A stretch of 64,000 bases of DNA from UBA8199 sp964507045 (GTDB lineage: Bacteria; Verrucomicrobiota; Verrucomicrobiia; Limisphaerales; UBA8199), in NCBI GenBank assembly GCA_964507045.1, contig CAZDOO010000019.1:7799-71798 (forward strand). The letters run 5' to 3'. Positions 43,233 through 50,857 of this stretch are shown in pieces. The translations under genes were made by a program, and so were the position numbers. Within the stretch, counting starts at the first letter, position 1. Each line of letters starts with the position of its first letter. The notes beneath the pieces were generated by a model. It ran no database searches. It saw nothing but the letters and a program-made list of their open reading frames with translations, and was not told the origin of the DNA.

Positions 43233-45425
43233 CTAGTAGTAAACCGGGCCGGTGTCGGCGGCGGGACCGCGTTGCGGGAAGGCCTTGAGCCAGAAGGTGA
43301 AGGCGACGGTGATATCCTGCGGGCGCCCTTCGCTATTGCGCACGATGAGAGAGAGGGCTCCCGTCCAGCTTCGCATGTCACGATAGACCGAGTAGCGCTG
43401 CTCCTGCAGGGTTCCCGTCCGGGCCTCGAACCAATGCGACGCGCGGAATCCCCAGTTCTCGTCGAGACGATACACGATCGAGCTGCTGAAGAGGTTGTTG
43501 CCCACACCATAGGCGGTGGGCGAAGCGCTGTAATCGTTCGGCATGTAGAGGTGACCGAGGGTCCACATCCAGCTGCGGTGGGGCTGGAGCGAGAGCCGGG
43601 TCTGGGACAGCCGCAAGAAACCATCCTGGATGCTGTATCGGATCTCCGATCCGAGTGTGAGCCAGGAGCGCGGCCGCAGAGTCAGGTCGGAATAGAGGTC
43701 CCCAAACGTGTCCTGTCCGGCATTGCGTTGCAGGCGCCAGTCGGTAAAGACATTCCAGTCCGCCAGGTTGACGACCCTGCCCTCGCGCTTGGTTTGCAGC
43801 TTGTTGTGCAGACCCAGGCGCACGACGTTCTGGCTGTCAATGGAGTCAATGGAGTTGTAGTCGGGGTATTCGATCGGGAGTGGGCGCAGGCTGGTCAGCT
43901 CGTAGTCGAATTGGGGCAGGTCGTTGGTGCTGTAGTAGTTGGGGCGGGGGACGTAAACGTAGTTAAACGAAGGCTCCAGGATGTGTCGCAGCCCATCCAC
44001 TTCGAAGAAATCGCTTTGTGCTCCCTGCCACAGGCGGGAGGCTTTAAAGGAGACCTCGGCGCCGGTGTTGAACACCCCGCGGTAGAGTTCATCCGTCGTG
44101 GCGCCCGTGCCGCTGGCTTTGCTGTAATAGGTGAGCCGGCCACCGACGCGGGGGGTCACGTTGAGCCAGCCGAAGAAGGTCTCCGGCAGCAGCAGTTGGT
44201 GGTAGGTGTCGGCGCGGGCGGCTTCGAAGTCGGGGGTCGGAACGAGCGAGTTGGTTTCAACGAAGAGCCGGCGGTAGTAGCCGGCGGAGCTCTCGCTTTC
44301 GTAGTAAACAGGGGATTCGGCCACCTGCTGGCGGTAGCCGGTGAGCCGCACGTCGGGCAGACGCTCGACGGTTTCAAGAAAATCGTTGACCCGGGGCTGG
44401 ACGTAGGTGTCGAGGCTGAAGTTCTGCCAGAACTTGTTGACTTCCACGAAGGTGCTGGGCTGCGGGTTCTGGCGGTATTCCCGTTCGTAGAATTCGCGGA
44501 TGATGTTGGTATCGCCCTGGTAACGAACCTGGGAGATGATACTCAGATTGGTGGCCGGGTTGGCCTGGTAGGAAAAATTGACGCGCTGCCGGTTATGCGG
44601 GCTCACATTTTGCGAATCCTCCGCGTCGGGCTCCTCATCGTGGAGGTAGCAGTACTTAAACGTCCCGTTGCCCCAGCGGCCCAGGTGATAATTCAAGTCC
44701 GGTCCCAACCCAACCCCCCGCCGCTCCCGGTAATCCAAGTGGGCAACGCCGTCAAATTGGTCGTCGAGGAAGAAGGTGTAGCTGCCGAGCAGAAACGGCC
44801 CGAAGCTGTCGCGATACCCGGGGATGAACAGGAAGTGATTTGCGCGGGGGCCGAGCTTGCGCGCGTAATATGGAAAGTAGAAGACCGGCACCTTCCCCAC
44901 GTAAAGAGTTGCGTGCTGCCCCACGACCTTGTCGCCGGGCATGATCTTGAGGTGTTTGGCGCGGACTTTGGTGGCAGGTTCGGCCACGTCGTCGGTGGTG
45001 ACGACTCCGTTGGTCGCCAGGTAGATGCGGTTGGTTAGTTCGGCATGGAGACCCTCGCCCGCGGCAAAGACGGGGGACCTGCCGGTGCGGAATTGCTGGG
45101 CCTCCAATTGGCGGGTCTTAAAGTTGTAGCGAATCTGCTCGCCGACCCACAATTGATCCTCGTTTTGGAGGCGGACCTGCCCCTCGGCTGTGACCTCGCC
45201 CGATTGCTGGTCCACGGTGACCTGGTCGGCAGTCAAGAAAGCGCTGCCGTATCGGACAAGCACCCCGTTGGTTCCAAAGCCCAGGCCCGTCTTGAAATCG
45301 AACTCGGCATAGCCTTGTTCCGTCAGCGATTCCATCTCCCAGGCGGGTTGCTGCTGCGCGCAGAGCGAAGCGGCAAACGCCGGAGCGCACAGGGCAAGCG
45401 CGAACATGAGCCGCAGTCGTGTCAT
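43233..45425 (-). CDS. lptD: LPS-assembly protein LptD
   Basis: A 730-residue outer-membrane protein that, with LptE, inserts lipopolysaccharide into the outer leaflet. It has a signal peptide (about 1-24, RLRLMFALALCAPAFA). The N-terminal OstA/LptA-like jelly roll follows (about 60-200; LTADQVTVDQQSGEVTAEGQ, YLATNGVVTTDDVAEP). The beta-barrel then has VPVFYFPYYARKLGPRANHF, the LptD core motif, and many aromatic strands. This is direct evidence for an LPS-bearing outer membrane. The disulfide Cys pairs of E. coli LptD are not evident. I chose the ATG at 45425 because AGGGCG precedes it and the signal peptide then starts at once. Confidence 0.9.
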   Translation of the reverse strand: MTRLRLMFALALCAPAFAASLCAQQQPAWEMESLTEQGYAEFDFKTGLGFGTNGVLVRYGSAFLTADQVTVDQQSGEVTAEGQVRLQNEDQLWVGEQIRYNFKTRQLEAQQFRTGRSPVFAAGEGLHAELTNRIYLATNGVVTTDDVAEPATKVRAKHLKIMPGDKVVGQHATLYVGKVPVFYFPYYARKLGPRANHFLFIPGYRDSFGPFLLGSYTFFLDDQFDGVAHLDYRERRGVGLGPDLNYHLGRWGNGTFKYCYLHDEEPDAEDSQNVSPHNRQRVNFSYQANPATNLSIISQVRYQGDTNIIREFYEREYRQNPQPSTFVEVNKFWQNFSLDTYVQPRVNDFLETVERLPDVRLTGYRQQVAESPVYYESESSAGYYRRLFVETNSLVPTPDFEAARADTYHQLLLPETFFGWLNVTPRVGGRLTYYSKASGTGATTDELYRGVFNTGAEVSFKASRLWQGAQSDFFEVDGLRHILEPSFNYVYVPRPNYYSTNDLPQFDYELTSLRPLPIEYPDYNSIDSIDSQNVVRLGLHNKLQTKREGRVVNLADWNVFTDWRLQRNAGQDTFGDLYSDLTLRPRSWLTLGSEIRYSIQDGFLRLSQTRLSLQPHRSWMWTLGHLYMPNDYSASPTAYGVGNNLFSSSIVYRLDENWGFRASHWFEARTGTLQEQRYSVYRDMRSWTGALSLIVRNSEGRPQDITVAFTFWLKAFPQRGPAADTGPVYY

Positions 45426-45556
45426 TTGGCGCCCTGAGCTAAGCAAAACCCGCCGGGGCTGCCAAGTCACATTTCCACAGGACTGTTTCTGCACCAATTA
45501 TCGGCAGGGCCGGCTGCTGGCATGTGAACTGCACACACTGCGCCTGGAAAGGCTTT

Positions 45557-45814
45557 ATGGCTGCTAAAGTCAACATGCTTAAGTTGTTGCAGGAGATTCG
45601 AGGCTTTGCCGTGGTTGCGAACCGGCAGCCTCCGCCCAGATTCTCCGGCTTGCTATTGGCACAAATCCGCATGGCGGCGGCCCGTGATAACCTGCGTCGG
45701 CGAAGGCTCAACATCACAATTGACCAGCAGAACAGCCCTGACATGCCGTATCCGGTCAGGATTCATCATGTGAAACAGGGTCATGATCTAACGAACAGGG
45801 CTTCGGTGCCGTAG
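45557..45814 (+). CDS. Small conserved-looking protein, unknown function
   Basis: An 85-residue frame, basic at the centre (RMAAARDNLRRRRLNITID) with a hydrophobic N-terminal helix (MLKLLQEIRGFAVVANRQPP). AAAGG lies 5 bases before the ATG, and codon use resembles the neighbours. Small proteins opening with the LLQEIRGFA pattern seem familiar from related verrucomicrobial genomes, but I cannot name a family. Lies divergent from lptD with 131 bases between. Confidence 0.5.
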   Translation: MAAKVNMLKLLQEIRGFAVVANRQPPPRFSGLLLAQIRMAAARDNLRRRRLNITIDQQNSPDMPYPVRIHHVKQGHDLTNRASVP

Positions 45815-46125
45815 GGGGAACCGGGTGCTGGACATCCGGGCGGGGCGCGGAGGCCTGGGACGGGCGTAGTATTCCCAGGGTGTCTGAACACAGTGCGCAG
45901 GGGTATAGCCCAGCCAAGGCCTATTGCTGTCTTGAATGTGGACATCACACTGCTGCGAGGTGAGGTGCATCCGGCTTGGACCTGCGAATTCAAGGTGGTG
46001 TGATCCATTTCCTTGCTTTCCGGCAGCCATTCCCCGGCAGGTCACGCAACTCATCGAGGATTCCAGGGACGGCTTGCGCATTTTTGACTGGCAGAAGTCC
46101 TGCCCGGACGCGAAGCTAATGCACC
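45815..46125. other. Intergenic stretch without visible feature
   Basis: This is a 311-base gap before the DUF1844 gene. Short open frames exist on the minus strand, but they lack ribosome sites and recognisable content. I see no promoter, terminator or repeat I can support. Confidence 0.4.
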
Positions 46126-46572
46126 ATGAATGATCCACACATTTCTGAGAATACGCCTTTTAGCGGGAGTCCCGAGGAGATGCGATCCGCGCTCTTTGCG
46201 CAATTGGTCATGCAACAGTCCAGCATGGCCATGATGCTGATGGGCAAGACAGCGCACCCCGAGTCCGGCCAGGTGGTCCGCGACCTCGAAGCGGCCAAGC
46301 TTTTCATTGACCAACTGGAGATGATCGAGTTCAAGACCAAGGGCAACCTGAGCGCGGAGGAAGCGGCTATCCTGAAGCAGAGTCTGATGTCGTTGCGTAT
46401 GGCTTTCGTGGAATGCGTGAACGCTCCGTCCGCGCCGGACAAACCCCGTGCCGAACAGGGCACACCCTCAGCCGGCAGTGAACCGGCCGCCAGGTCGAAT
46501 CCGCCCACCGCAGCCCCTGCGGCCGGCCTGGGGGAGGAGGAGTCCCACAAGAAGTTCACCAAGAAGTACTGA
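46126..46572 (+). CDS. DUF1844 family protein
   Basis: A 148-residue cytoplasmic protein with the DUF1844 core: FAQLVMQQSSMAMMLMGK, DLEAAKLFIDQLEMIEFKTK and LSAEEAAILKQSLMSLRM. The tail is Pro/Ala/Ser-rich and ends in basic HKKFTKKY. The family is common in Planctomycetes, Verrucomicrobia and Chlamydiae relatives, with unknown function. ATG start; good match from residue 18. The palindromic repeat copy 5 follows its stop. Confidence 0.85.
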   Translation: MNDPHISENTPFSGSPEEMRSALFAQLVMQQSSMAMMLMGKTAHPESGQVVRDLEAAKLFIDQLEMIEFKTKGNLSAEEAAILKQSLMSLRMAFVECVNAPSAPDKPRAEQGTPSAGSEPAARSNPPTAAPAAGLGEEESHKKFTKKY

Positions 46573-46604
46573 CGGCCTGTCGGCGGCGCGCGAGCCTGCC
46601 TGCG

Positions 46605-46679
46605 CCTGAATCCTTACCGACCTAGTGGGATGACTCACCCGCCGGGTGAGCCGATTGAGTAAGTCGGTAAGGATTCAGG
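46605..46679 (+). repeat. Palindromic repeat, copy 5 (divergent member)
   Basis: CCTGAATCCTTACCGAC (46605-46621) pairs exactly with GTCGGTAAGGATTCAGG (46663-46679). Inside, CTCACCC and GGGTGAG (46634-46650) form a second hairpin. The arm ATCCTTACCGAC is close to ATCCTCACCGTA of the other copies, so it may be a relative. It sits 33 bases after the DUF1844 stop and could end that transcript, though no T-run follows. Confidence 0.6.
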
Positions 46680-46805
46680 TGCCTGCGCGATTAGCGCATA
46701 TTTTGCGTGACAATGCGGGGGGAATACGGTAGAAGAGAGAGTGTTGGAGTTAAGTGGGCCGGTCAAAGACTGAACAAGCATTCTATCAGGCAGAAAGGGA
46801 ACAAG

Positions 46806-47096
46806 ATGCGAAAGCGAATCGCGGATGAATTCACGGATCTGCCGATCTCCCGGCAGAGGAAATACCAAATGCGGATGAAACGCGACGGGCGCTGCACCGA
46901 GTGCGGCGAGCCCGCGGTGCAAGGCTCGCGGTGCCTCAAGCATTTGGTGAAGGCGCGGGAACGCCAACGCGACAAGCGCGGTCTCAAGCGCCGCTACAAA
47001 GGCACCCTGAGCTACCGGCTGCAATTGGCCGAGCGCAAGAGCCGCCTGGCAGCGGCCCGCCGCCGACAGGCGGCGCGTGCGCGGCGCGCGTCATAA
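46806..47096 (+). CDS. Small basic zinc-finger-like protein
   Basis: A 96-residue, highly basic protein. A C-x2-C ... C-x2-H cluster (RCTECGEPAVQGSRCLKHL) could bind one zinc. It is followed by an Arg/Lys-rich helix (KARERQRDKRGLKRRYKGTL) and a long basic tail. This looks like a nucleic-acid or ribosome-associated small protein. AAAGGGAAC lies before the ATG. No named family recognised. Confidence 0.65.
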   Translation: MRKRIADEFTDLPISRQRKYQMRMKRDGRCTECGEPAVQGSRCLKHLVKARERQRDKRGLKRRYKGTLSYRLQLAERKSRLAAARRRQAARARRAS

Positions 47097-47365
47097 CCGG
47101 CAAACCGGCGCGGTTCGAGCGGGATTTGTCAGGCATGCGGCGCACAGTTCTCTGTCAGGGCTGTGTGCTGACGACGGCGGACGCGCGCAGGGGGTGGCCC
47201 CTCTGGCAGGTAGTTTTGCCCCGCGCACTGCTGTTGGCGGTTCGCGCATTGCGTCCGGGCTGACGCTTGCCCGCAGTTGGGGTGAGCGGCCGCGATTAAA
47301 ATTCTAAATGGGCTTGCTTTTGCCGGAGGTGGTCGTCATATTGGCGCTTCATTACAAAATAATTT

Positions 47366-47599
47366 ATGGCTGACGTAGCAAACAAATATCCTGAAAACGT
47401 TCCGGGCAAGTTTTACGTTGATAATCAGTGCATCGACTGCGATCTGTGCCGCGAAACAGCACCTGACAATTTCAAGCGCAATGAGGACGGCGGTTACTCG
47501 TACGTCTCCAAGCAGCCGGCTTCACCAGAGGAAGAGGCCCACTGCAAGGAAGCCAAAGAGGGTTGCCCCGTCGAGGCCATTGGCGATAACGGGGCTTAG
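47366..47599 (+). CDS. Single-cluster ferredoxin
   Basis: A 77-residue electron carrier with one [4Fe-4S] cluster. The motif CIDCDLC (C-x2-C-x2-C, about residues 24-30) and the distant Cys in EGCPVEAIG supply four ligands. The layout is that of Thermotoga-type ferredoxins: an N-terminal VDNQCIDCDLC loop followed by GGYSYVSKQ and the CPVEAI helix. No redox partner lies adjacent. A strong terminator follows 21 bases after the stop, so it is transcribed alone. Confidence 0.88.
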   Translation: MADVANKYPENVPGKFYVDNQCIDCDLCRETAPDNFKRNEDGGYSYVSKQPASPEEEAHCKEAKEGCPVEAIGDNGA

Positions 47600-47620
47600 C
47601 AGGTCTGCTCTTTCCATTAC

Positions 47621-47648
47621 GCCCGCGGCCATCAGCCGCGGGCTTTTT
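47621..47648 (+). terminator. Rho-independent terminator of the ferredoxin gene
   Basis: A perfect 9-bp stem (GCCCGCGGC at 47621-47629 and GCCGCGGGC at 47635-47643) with a CATCA loop, followed by TTTTT. It is the clearest intrinsic terminator in the window. Confidence 0.9.
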
Positions 47649-47739
47649 GCTGCACGGTCCAGTCTGCCATAGACGTGGGGGTTGGTGCTGGAGAATGGGG
47701 CGGCGGCGGGACAAGAACCTGCGCATTGAATGTTTCCGT

Positions 47740-47767
47740 TTGACTTGAGTAGCCCCACGGCGATAAT
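47740..47767 (+). promoter_or_regulatory. Sigma-70 promoter of the FHA gene
   Basis: TTGACT, 16 bases, GATAAT. The -10 ends 18 bases before the ATG, so the transcript leader would be about a dozen bases. The upstream terminator makes this an independent unit. Confidence 0.55.
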
Positions 47768-47785
47768 CGCACCACCTAAGCAATT

Positions 47786-48301
47786 ATGGCGAAACTTGTT
47801 GTCCTTAGCGCGGGAATGACCGGGCGTACCTACGAACTGAAAGTGGACAAGACCACGATCGGTCGAGTTGAGGACAATACTTTCCAGATTGCCGAGCCAT
47901 CCGTATCCAGCCATCACTGCGAAGTCTTGCTCCGTGGCAGCGAGGTGGTAGTCAAAGATCTTGATTCCACCAACGGCACCTACATCAACGGTGCAAAAAT
48001 CGCCGAAAGCGCTATCAAGCCCGGGCAGATTCTGCGCCTGGGCCAGGTTGAGATGCGCCTGGAGACCGACGCCCCGGCTGCGCCGGCCAAGAAGCACATT
48101 GATCAGACGCTGGTTATGCAGCGTGGCGTCAGCCTCAACGAATTGGAGCAGGGCACGCGCCAGGGCGGATTCGACACCAAGGGCGCCGGGTTCTCCAAGA
48201 AGGACGACAAGGGCAGCAAGATCTTTTGGATCGTGGCGGCCTTGGTGGGGCTGGCGATTGTGGCGGGGCTGCTCTTCGCGCTGACGATGGCCGGCAAGTG
48301 A
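47786..48301 (+). CDS. FHA domain protein with C-terminal membrane anchor
   Basis: A 171-residue protein. The FHA domain (about 1-100) has the phosphothreonine-binding residues TIGRVEDN, SSHHCEVL and LDSTNGTYING. A polar linker follows (about 105-145), then a single membrane helix at the C-terminus (about 148-168, FWIVAALVGLAIVAGLLFAL). It is tail-anchored with the FHA domain in the cytoplasm. It probably recruits phosphorylated partners to the membrane, but no Ser/Thr kinase is in the window. The gene ends 2 bases from the end of hemB (convergent). Confidence 0.85.
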   Translation: MAKLVVLSAGMTGRTYELKVDKTTIGRVEDNTFQIAEPSVSSHHCEVLLRGSEVVVKDLDSTNGTYINGAKIAESAIKPGQILRLGQVEMRLETDAPAAPAKKHIDQTLVMQRGVSLNELEQGTRQGGFDTKGAGFSKKDDKGSKIFWIVAALVGLAIVAGLLFALTMAGK

Positions 48302-48302
48302 G

Positions 48303-49310
48303 TCACTGCTCCCGCAGCCAGCGGGCCACATCCGTGGCGGCATAAGTGATCACAATGTCCGCGCCGGCGCGGCGCATGGCGAGCAGGCTTTCCAGGGTCA
48401 CGGCGCGCTCATCAATCCAGCCTTTCGCCGCCGCCGCTTTCACCATCGAATACTCGGCGCTGACGGCATAGGCCGCGGTCGGATAACCGAATTCCGCTTT
48501 CACGCGATAGAGGATGTCCAGGCAGGGCAAGGCGGGCTTGACCATGACGATGTCTGCGCCTTCCTGAATATCGAGGGCCACTTCGCGCAGCGCCTCGGAC
48601 GCGTTGGCCGGGTCCATCTGATAACTGCGCCGGTCGCCAAACTTGGGCGCGGATTCGGCCGCTTCGCGAAACGGACCGTAGAAGGCGGAGGCAAATTTGG
48701 CGGCGTAGGACATGATTGGGGTGTCGGCCAGGCCGAGCCGGTCGAGTTCCGTGCGGATGGCGGCCACGCGTCCGTCCATCATATCGCTGGGTGCCACCAG
48801 ATCCGCGCCGGCCTCGGCATGGCTTGCCGCCGTGCGGGCGAGCAGTCTCAAGGTGGGGTCGTTGAGGATCCTGGCGCCGAGCTTGCCGCGTCGCACGACG
48901 CCGCAGTGGCCGTGCTCCATGTATTCGCACAGGCAAACGTCAGTGATGACCAGCAATTGGGGCAGCCGCCGCTTGAGCAGCCGCACCGCTTGTTGCACCA
49001 CGCCTCGGGCGGCATAGGCTCCTGAAGCCCGGGCATCCTTCCGGTCCGGGATGCCGAACAGGAGCACCGCGGACACGCCGGCTTCCTGCGCCGTGGCGGC
49101 TTCGCGCAGCAGTTCGTCCGGCGATAGTTGAAACACGCCCGGCATGGCAGCGATGGGCCGACGCAGCTTGCGCCCGCTGCGGACGAAGAGCGGCAAGACT
49201 AATTGGCTGGCGTGCAACCGCGTCTCTCTCACCAACTGGCGCAGCACGGGCGTTTGGCGTAACCGCCGGGGACGATAGGCTGGGAATTGTCCCACCGGAT
49301 AGAAACTCAT
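48303..49310 (-). CDS. hemB: Porphobilinogen synthase (delta-aminolevulinic acid dehydratase)
   Basis: HemB condenses two 5-aminolevulinate molecules to porphobilinogen in tetrapyrrole synthesis. The protein is 335 residues. The active-site lysines are Lys205 (SYAAKFASAFYGPF) and Lys258 (MVKPALPCLD). The catalytic zinc site is DVCLCEYMEHGHCG with Cys126, Cys128 and Cys136, so the enzyme is the zinc-dependent type. Normal length. Convergent with the FHA gene (2 bases apart); its start is 121 bases from the divergent coiled-coil gene. No other heme genes nearby. Confidence 0.95.
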   Translation of the reverse strand: MSFYPVGQFPAYRPRRLRQTPVLRQLVRETRLHASQLVLPLFVRSGRKLRRPIAAMPGVFQLSPDELLREAATAQEAGVSAVLLFGIPDRKDARASGAYAARGVVQQAVRLLKRRLPQLLVITDVCLCEYMEHGHCGVVRRGKLGARILNDPTLRLLARTAASHAEAGADLVAPSDMMDGRVAAIRTELDRLGLADTPIMSYAAKFASAFYGPFREAAESAPKFGDRRSYQMDPANASEALREVALDIQEGADIVMVKPALPCLDILYRVKAEFGYPTAAYAVSAEYSMVKAAAAKGWIDERAVTLESLLAMRRAGADIVITYAATDVARWLREQ

Positions 49311-49430
49311 GTGCTGATTCTACGTTGGAGGGTCGAAGTGCAAAGCCCAAACTGCGGAGTTTTCGCAGGCCCGGAAGGTGCGGATGCGCGCTTGCCAAAC
49401 GGGGTCACGTGCTACATTCTTGGGCTCAAT

Positions 49431-50243
49431 ATGAAAAATCGAATTGGGGTAATCGTCTTGGCATTGGTCTTGATATGCGTGGGGCTTGGAATTGGGCTCA
49501 TCCTTATCAAGAAGCAAGCGGGCGACCAGCAGCGTGAATTCACCGAGAAGAGCAGCGTGCTGTCGAACAATCTGGTGCAGATCAACGAGCAGCTGGCTCA
49601 GCAGCAGCAAGTCAATACGGATTTGGAGGCCGACCGGGCCAAGCGCAAGAAGGAGTTCGAGGATCTGACGAGCAGCTACGCCAAGCTCTCGAACGACCTC
49701 TCGCAGACCTCCCAGAGCCTCGCGCAAACCGAAGCGGCGCTGAAGAGCAGCCAGGAAGCGACGGCCAAGCGCGATGCGAAGATCGCGGAGTTGGAAACGC
49801 AGAATCAGGCGCTCGACAAGCAAGCCGTTGATCTGAGCGCTGCCATTACGAATTTGACCACACAGATCGAAGAGACGAAGCGGAAGCTGGCGACGTCCGA
49901 GGGGGAGAAAGGCTTCCTGGAAAAAGAGCTCAAGCGGCTCATGGCCGAGAAGGTTGAGCTGGAGCGTCAGTTCAACGATTTGACCGTCCTGCGGGCGCAA
50001 GTCGCCAAGCTCAAAGAGGAGCTGTCGGTCGCCCGCCGGCTCGAGTGGATCCGCCAGGGCCTGTTTGCCACCGCAGACCAGAAGGGAGCGCAGAGACTTA
50101 TGCGGGAGCCGGCCTCGGCGCAGGCCAGCACGCCCAAACCCAACTACGATCTGAATGTGGAAGTAAGTGCTGACGGCAAGGTCAAAGTCATCCCCCCGCT
50201 GGTGACCAACCGTGCTGCAGCGACCAGTCCGCCAGCCAAATGA
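49431..50243 (+). CDS. Membrane-anchored coiled-coil protein
   Basis: A 270-residue protein with one N-terminal membrane helix (about 5-26, IGVIVLALVLICVGLGIGLI). A long coiled coil follows at about 30-195 (QQREFTEKSSVLSNNLVQIN, KDLQTE-type heptads, AKRDAKIAELETQNQALDK). The C-terminal stretch is Pro/Ala-rich with a short beta motif (NLNVEVSADGKVKVIPP). It probably spans the periplasm or forms a scaffold; no enzymatic residues. Start at the ATG next to the membrane helix; the frame upstream is open but unrelated. Confidence 0.75.
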   Translation: MKNRIGVIVLALVLICVGLGIGLILIKKQAGDQQREFTEKSSVLSNNLVQINEQLAQQQQVNTDLEADRAKRKKEFEDLTSSYAKLSNDLSQTSQSLAQTEAALKSSQEATAKRDAKIAELETQNQALDKQAVDLSAAITNLTTQIEETKRKLATSEGEKGFLEKELKRLMAEKVELERQFNDLTVLRAQVAKLKEELSVARRLEWIRQGLFATADQKGAQRLMREPASAQASTPKPNYDLNVEVSADGKVKVIPPLVTNRAAATSPPAK

Positions 50244-50392
50244 CCCTGGCCACGGGCGGCTCCTGCATTCGCAGGGCGCCAGCGGATGGGGGCATTGCCG
50301 ACGGCCCTCAGGGTGTGGTGTGGCGGAAGGAACCCGCTCACCCCGTCGGCCAATTGAAGATTGAGGGATAGTCCGAGCGGCTTCTGCGCTCC

Positions 50393-50421
50393 TTGACCCA
50401 GTCCCGTCACCTGAGTATTAC
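50393..50421 (+). promoter_or_regulatory. Promoter very close to the FmdB-type start
   Basis: TTGACC, 17 bases, TATTAC, the latter ending 11 bases before the ATG. The transcript would begin about 4-5 bases before the start codon, giving a nearly leaderless mRNA. An overlapping TACAAT exists but with a 20-base spacer. Confidence 0.4.
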
Positions 50422-50431
50422 AATAGAACCT

Positions 50432-50767
50432 ATGCCGACTTACGAGTATATCTGTGAGAAGTGCGGACACCGATTTGAGAAGTTTCAACCGATTTCTGAC
50501 CGGCCGCTCGCGACCTGCCCAAAGGACTTGTGCGGTCGCAAACGTTGGAGCAAGGGCAGGGTTAAACGAGTGATCGGAGCCGGCGCGGGCTTGATTTTCA
50601 AAGGCAGCGGCTTCTACAGCACCGACTACCGCAGCGAGAAATACAAGGAAGCGGCGAAGAAGGACGTTGCACCGCCGGTGTCGTCTGGCGCGGCGGAGAA
50701 GTCTGCCGCGAGCGGCGACGGCAAAGCGGCGAAGGCATCCGGCAAGGGCGCCAAGGCCTCGGCGTAG
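50432..50767 (+). CDS. FmdB-family zinc ribbon protein
   Basis: A 111-residue protein. The N-terminal zinc ribbon starts MPTYEYICEKCGHRFEKFQP (C-x2-C, residues 8-11). A second Cys pair lies in ATCPKDLCG with wider spacing than the usual C-x2-C. The family then continues VKRVIGAGAGLIFKGSGFY. The tail is Ala/Lys/Gly-rich. FmdB-like proteins are thought to be regulators, but the role is not settled. Divergent spacing of the second Cys pair is odd. The start is fixed by the conserved N-terminus. Confidence 0.88.
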   Translation: MPTYEYICEKCGHRFEKFQPISDRPLATCPKDLCGRKRWSKGRVKRVIGAGAGLIFKGSGFYSTDYRSEKYKEAAKKDVAPPVSSGAAEKSAASGDGKAAKASGKGAKASA

Positions 50768-50857
50768 AAGCCCCGGCGGGACCGGGAAAGCCAGGCGGCG
50801 GGCGCGGGGAAGCGCGGATGGCGGTGGATGTCTGGCGGGAATGACTGACGGCCTGAA

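Noticed and set aside
43272..45038. 588-residue plus-strand frame opposite lptD
   Set aside because: Shadow frame without domains; LptD motifs are on the minus strand.
45788..46138. 116-residue minus-strand frame in the gap before the DUF1844 gene
   Set aside because: No ribosome site, many Cys/His/Trp and low similarity to any fold; probably chance.
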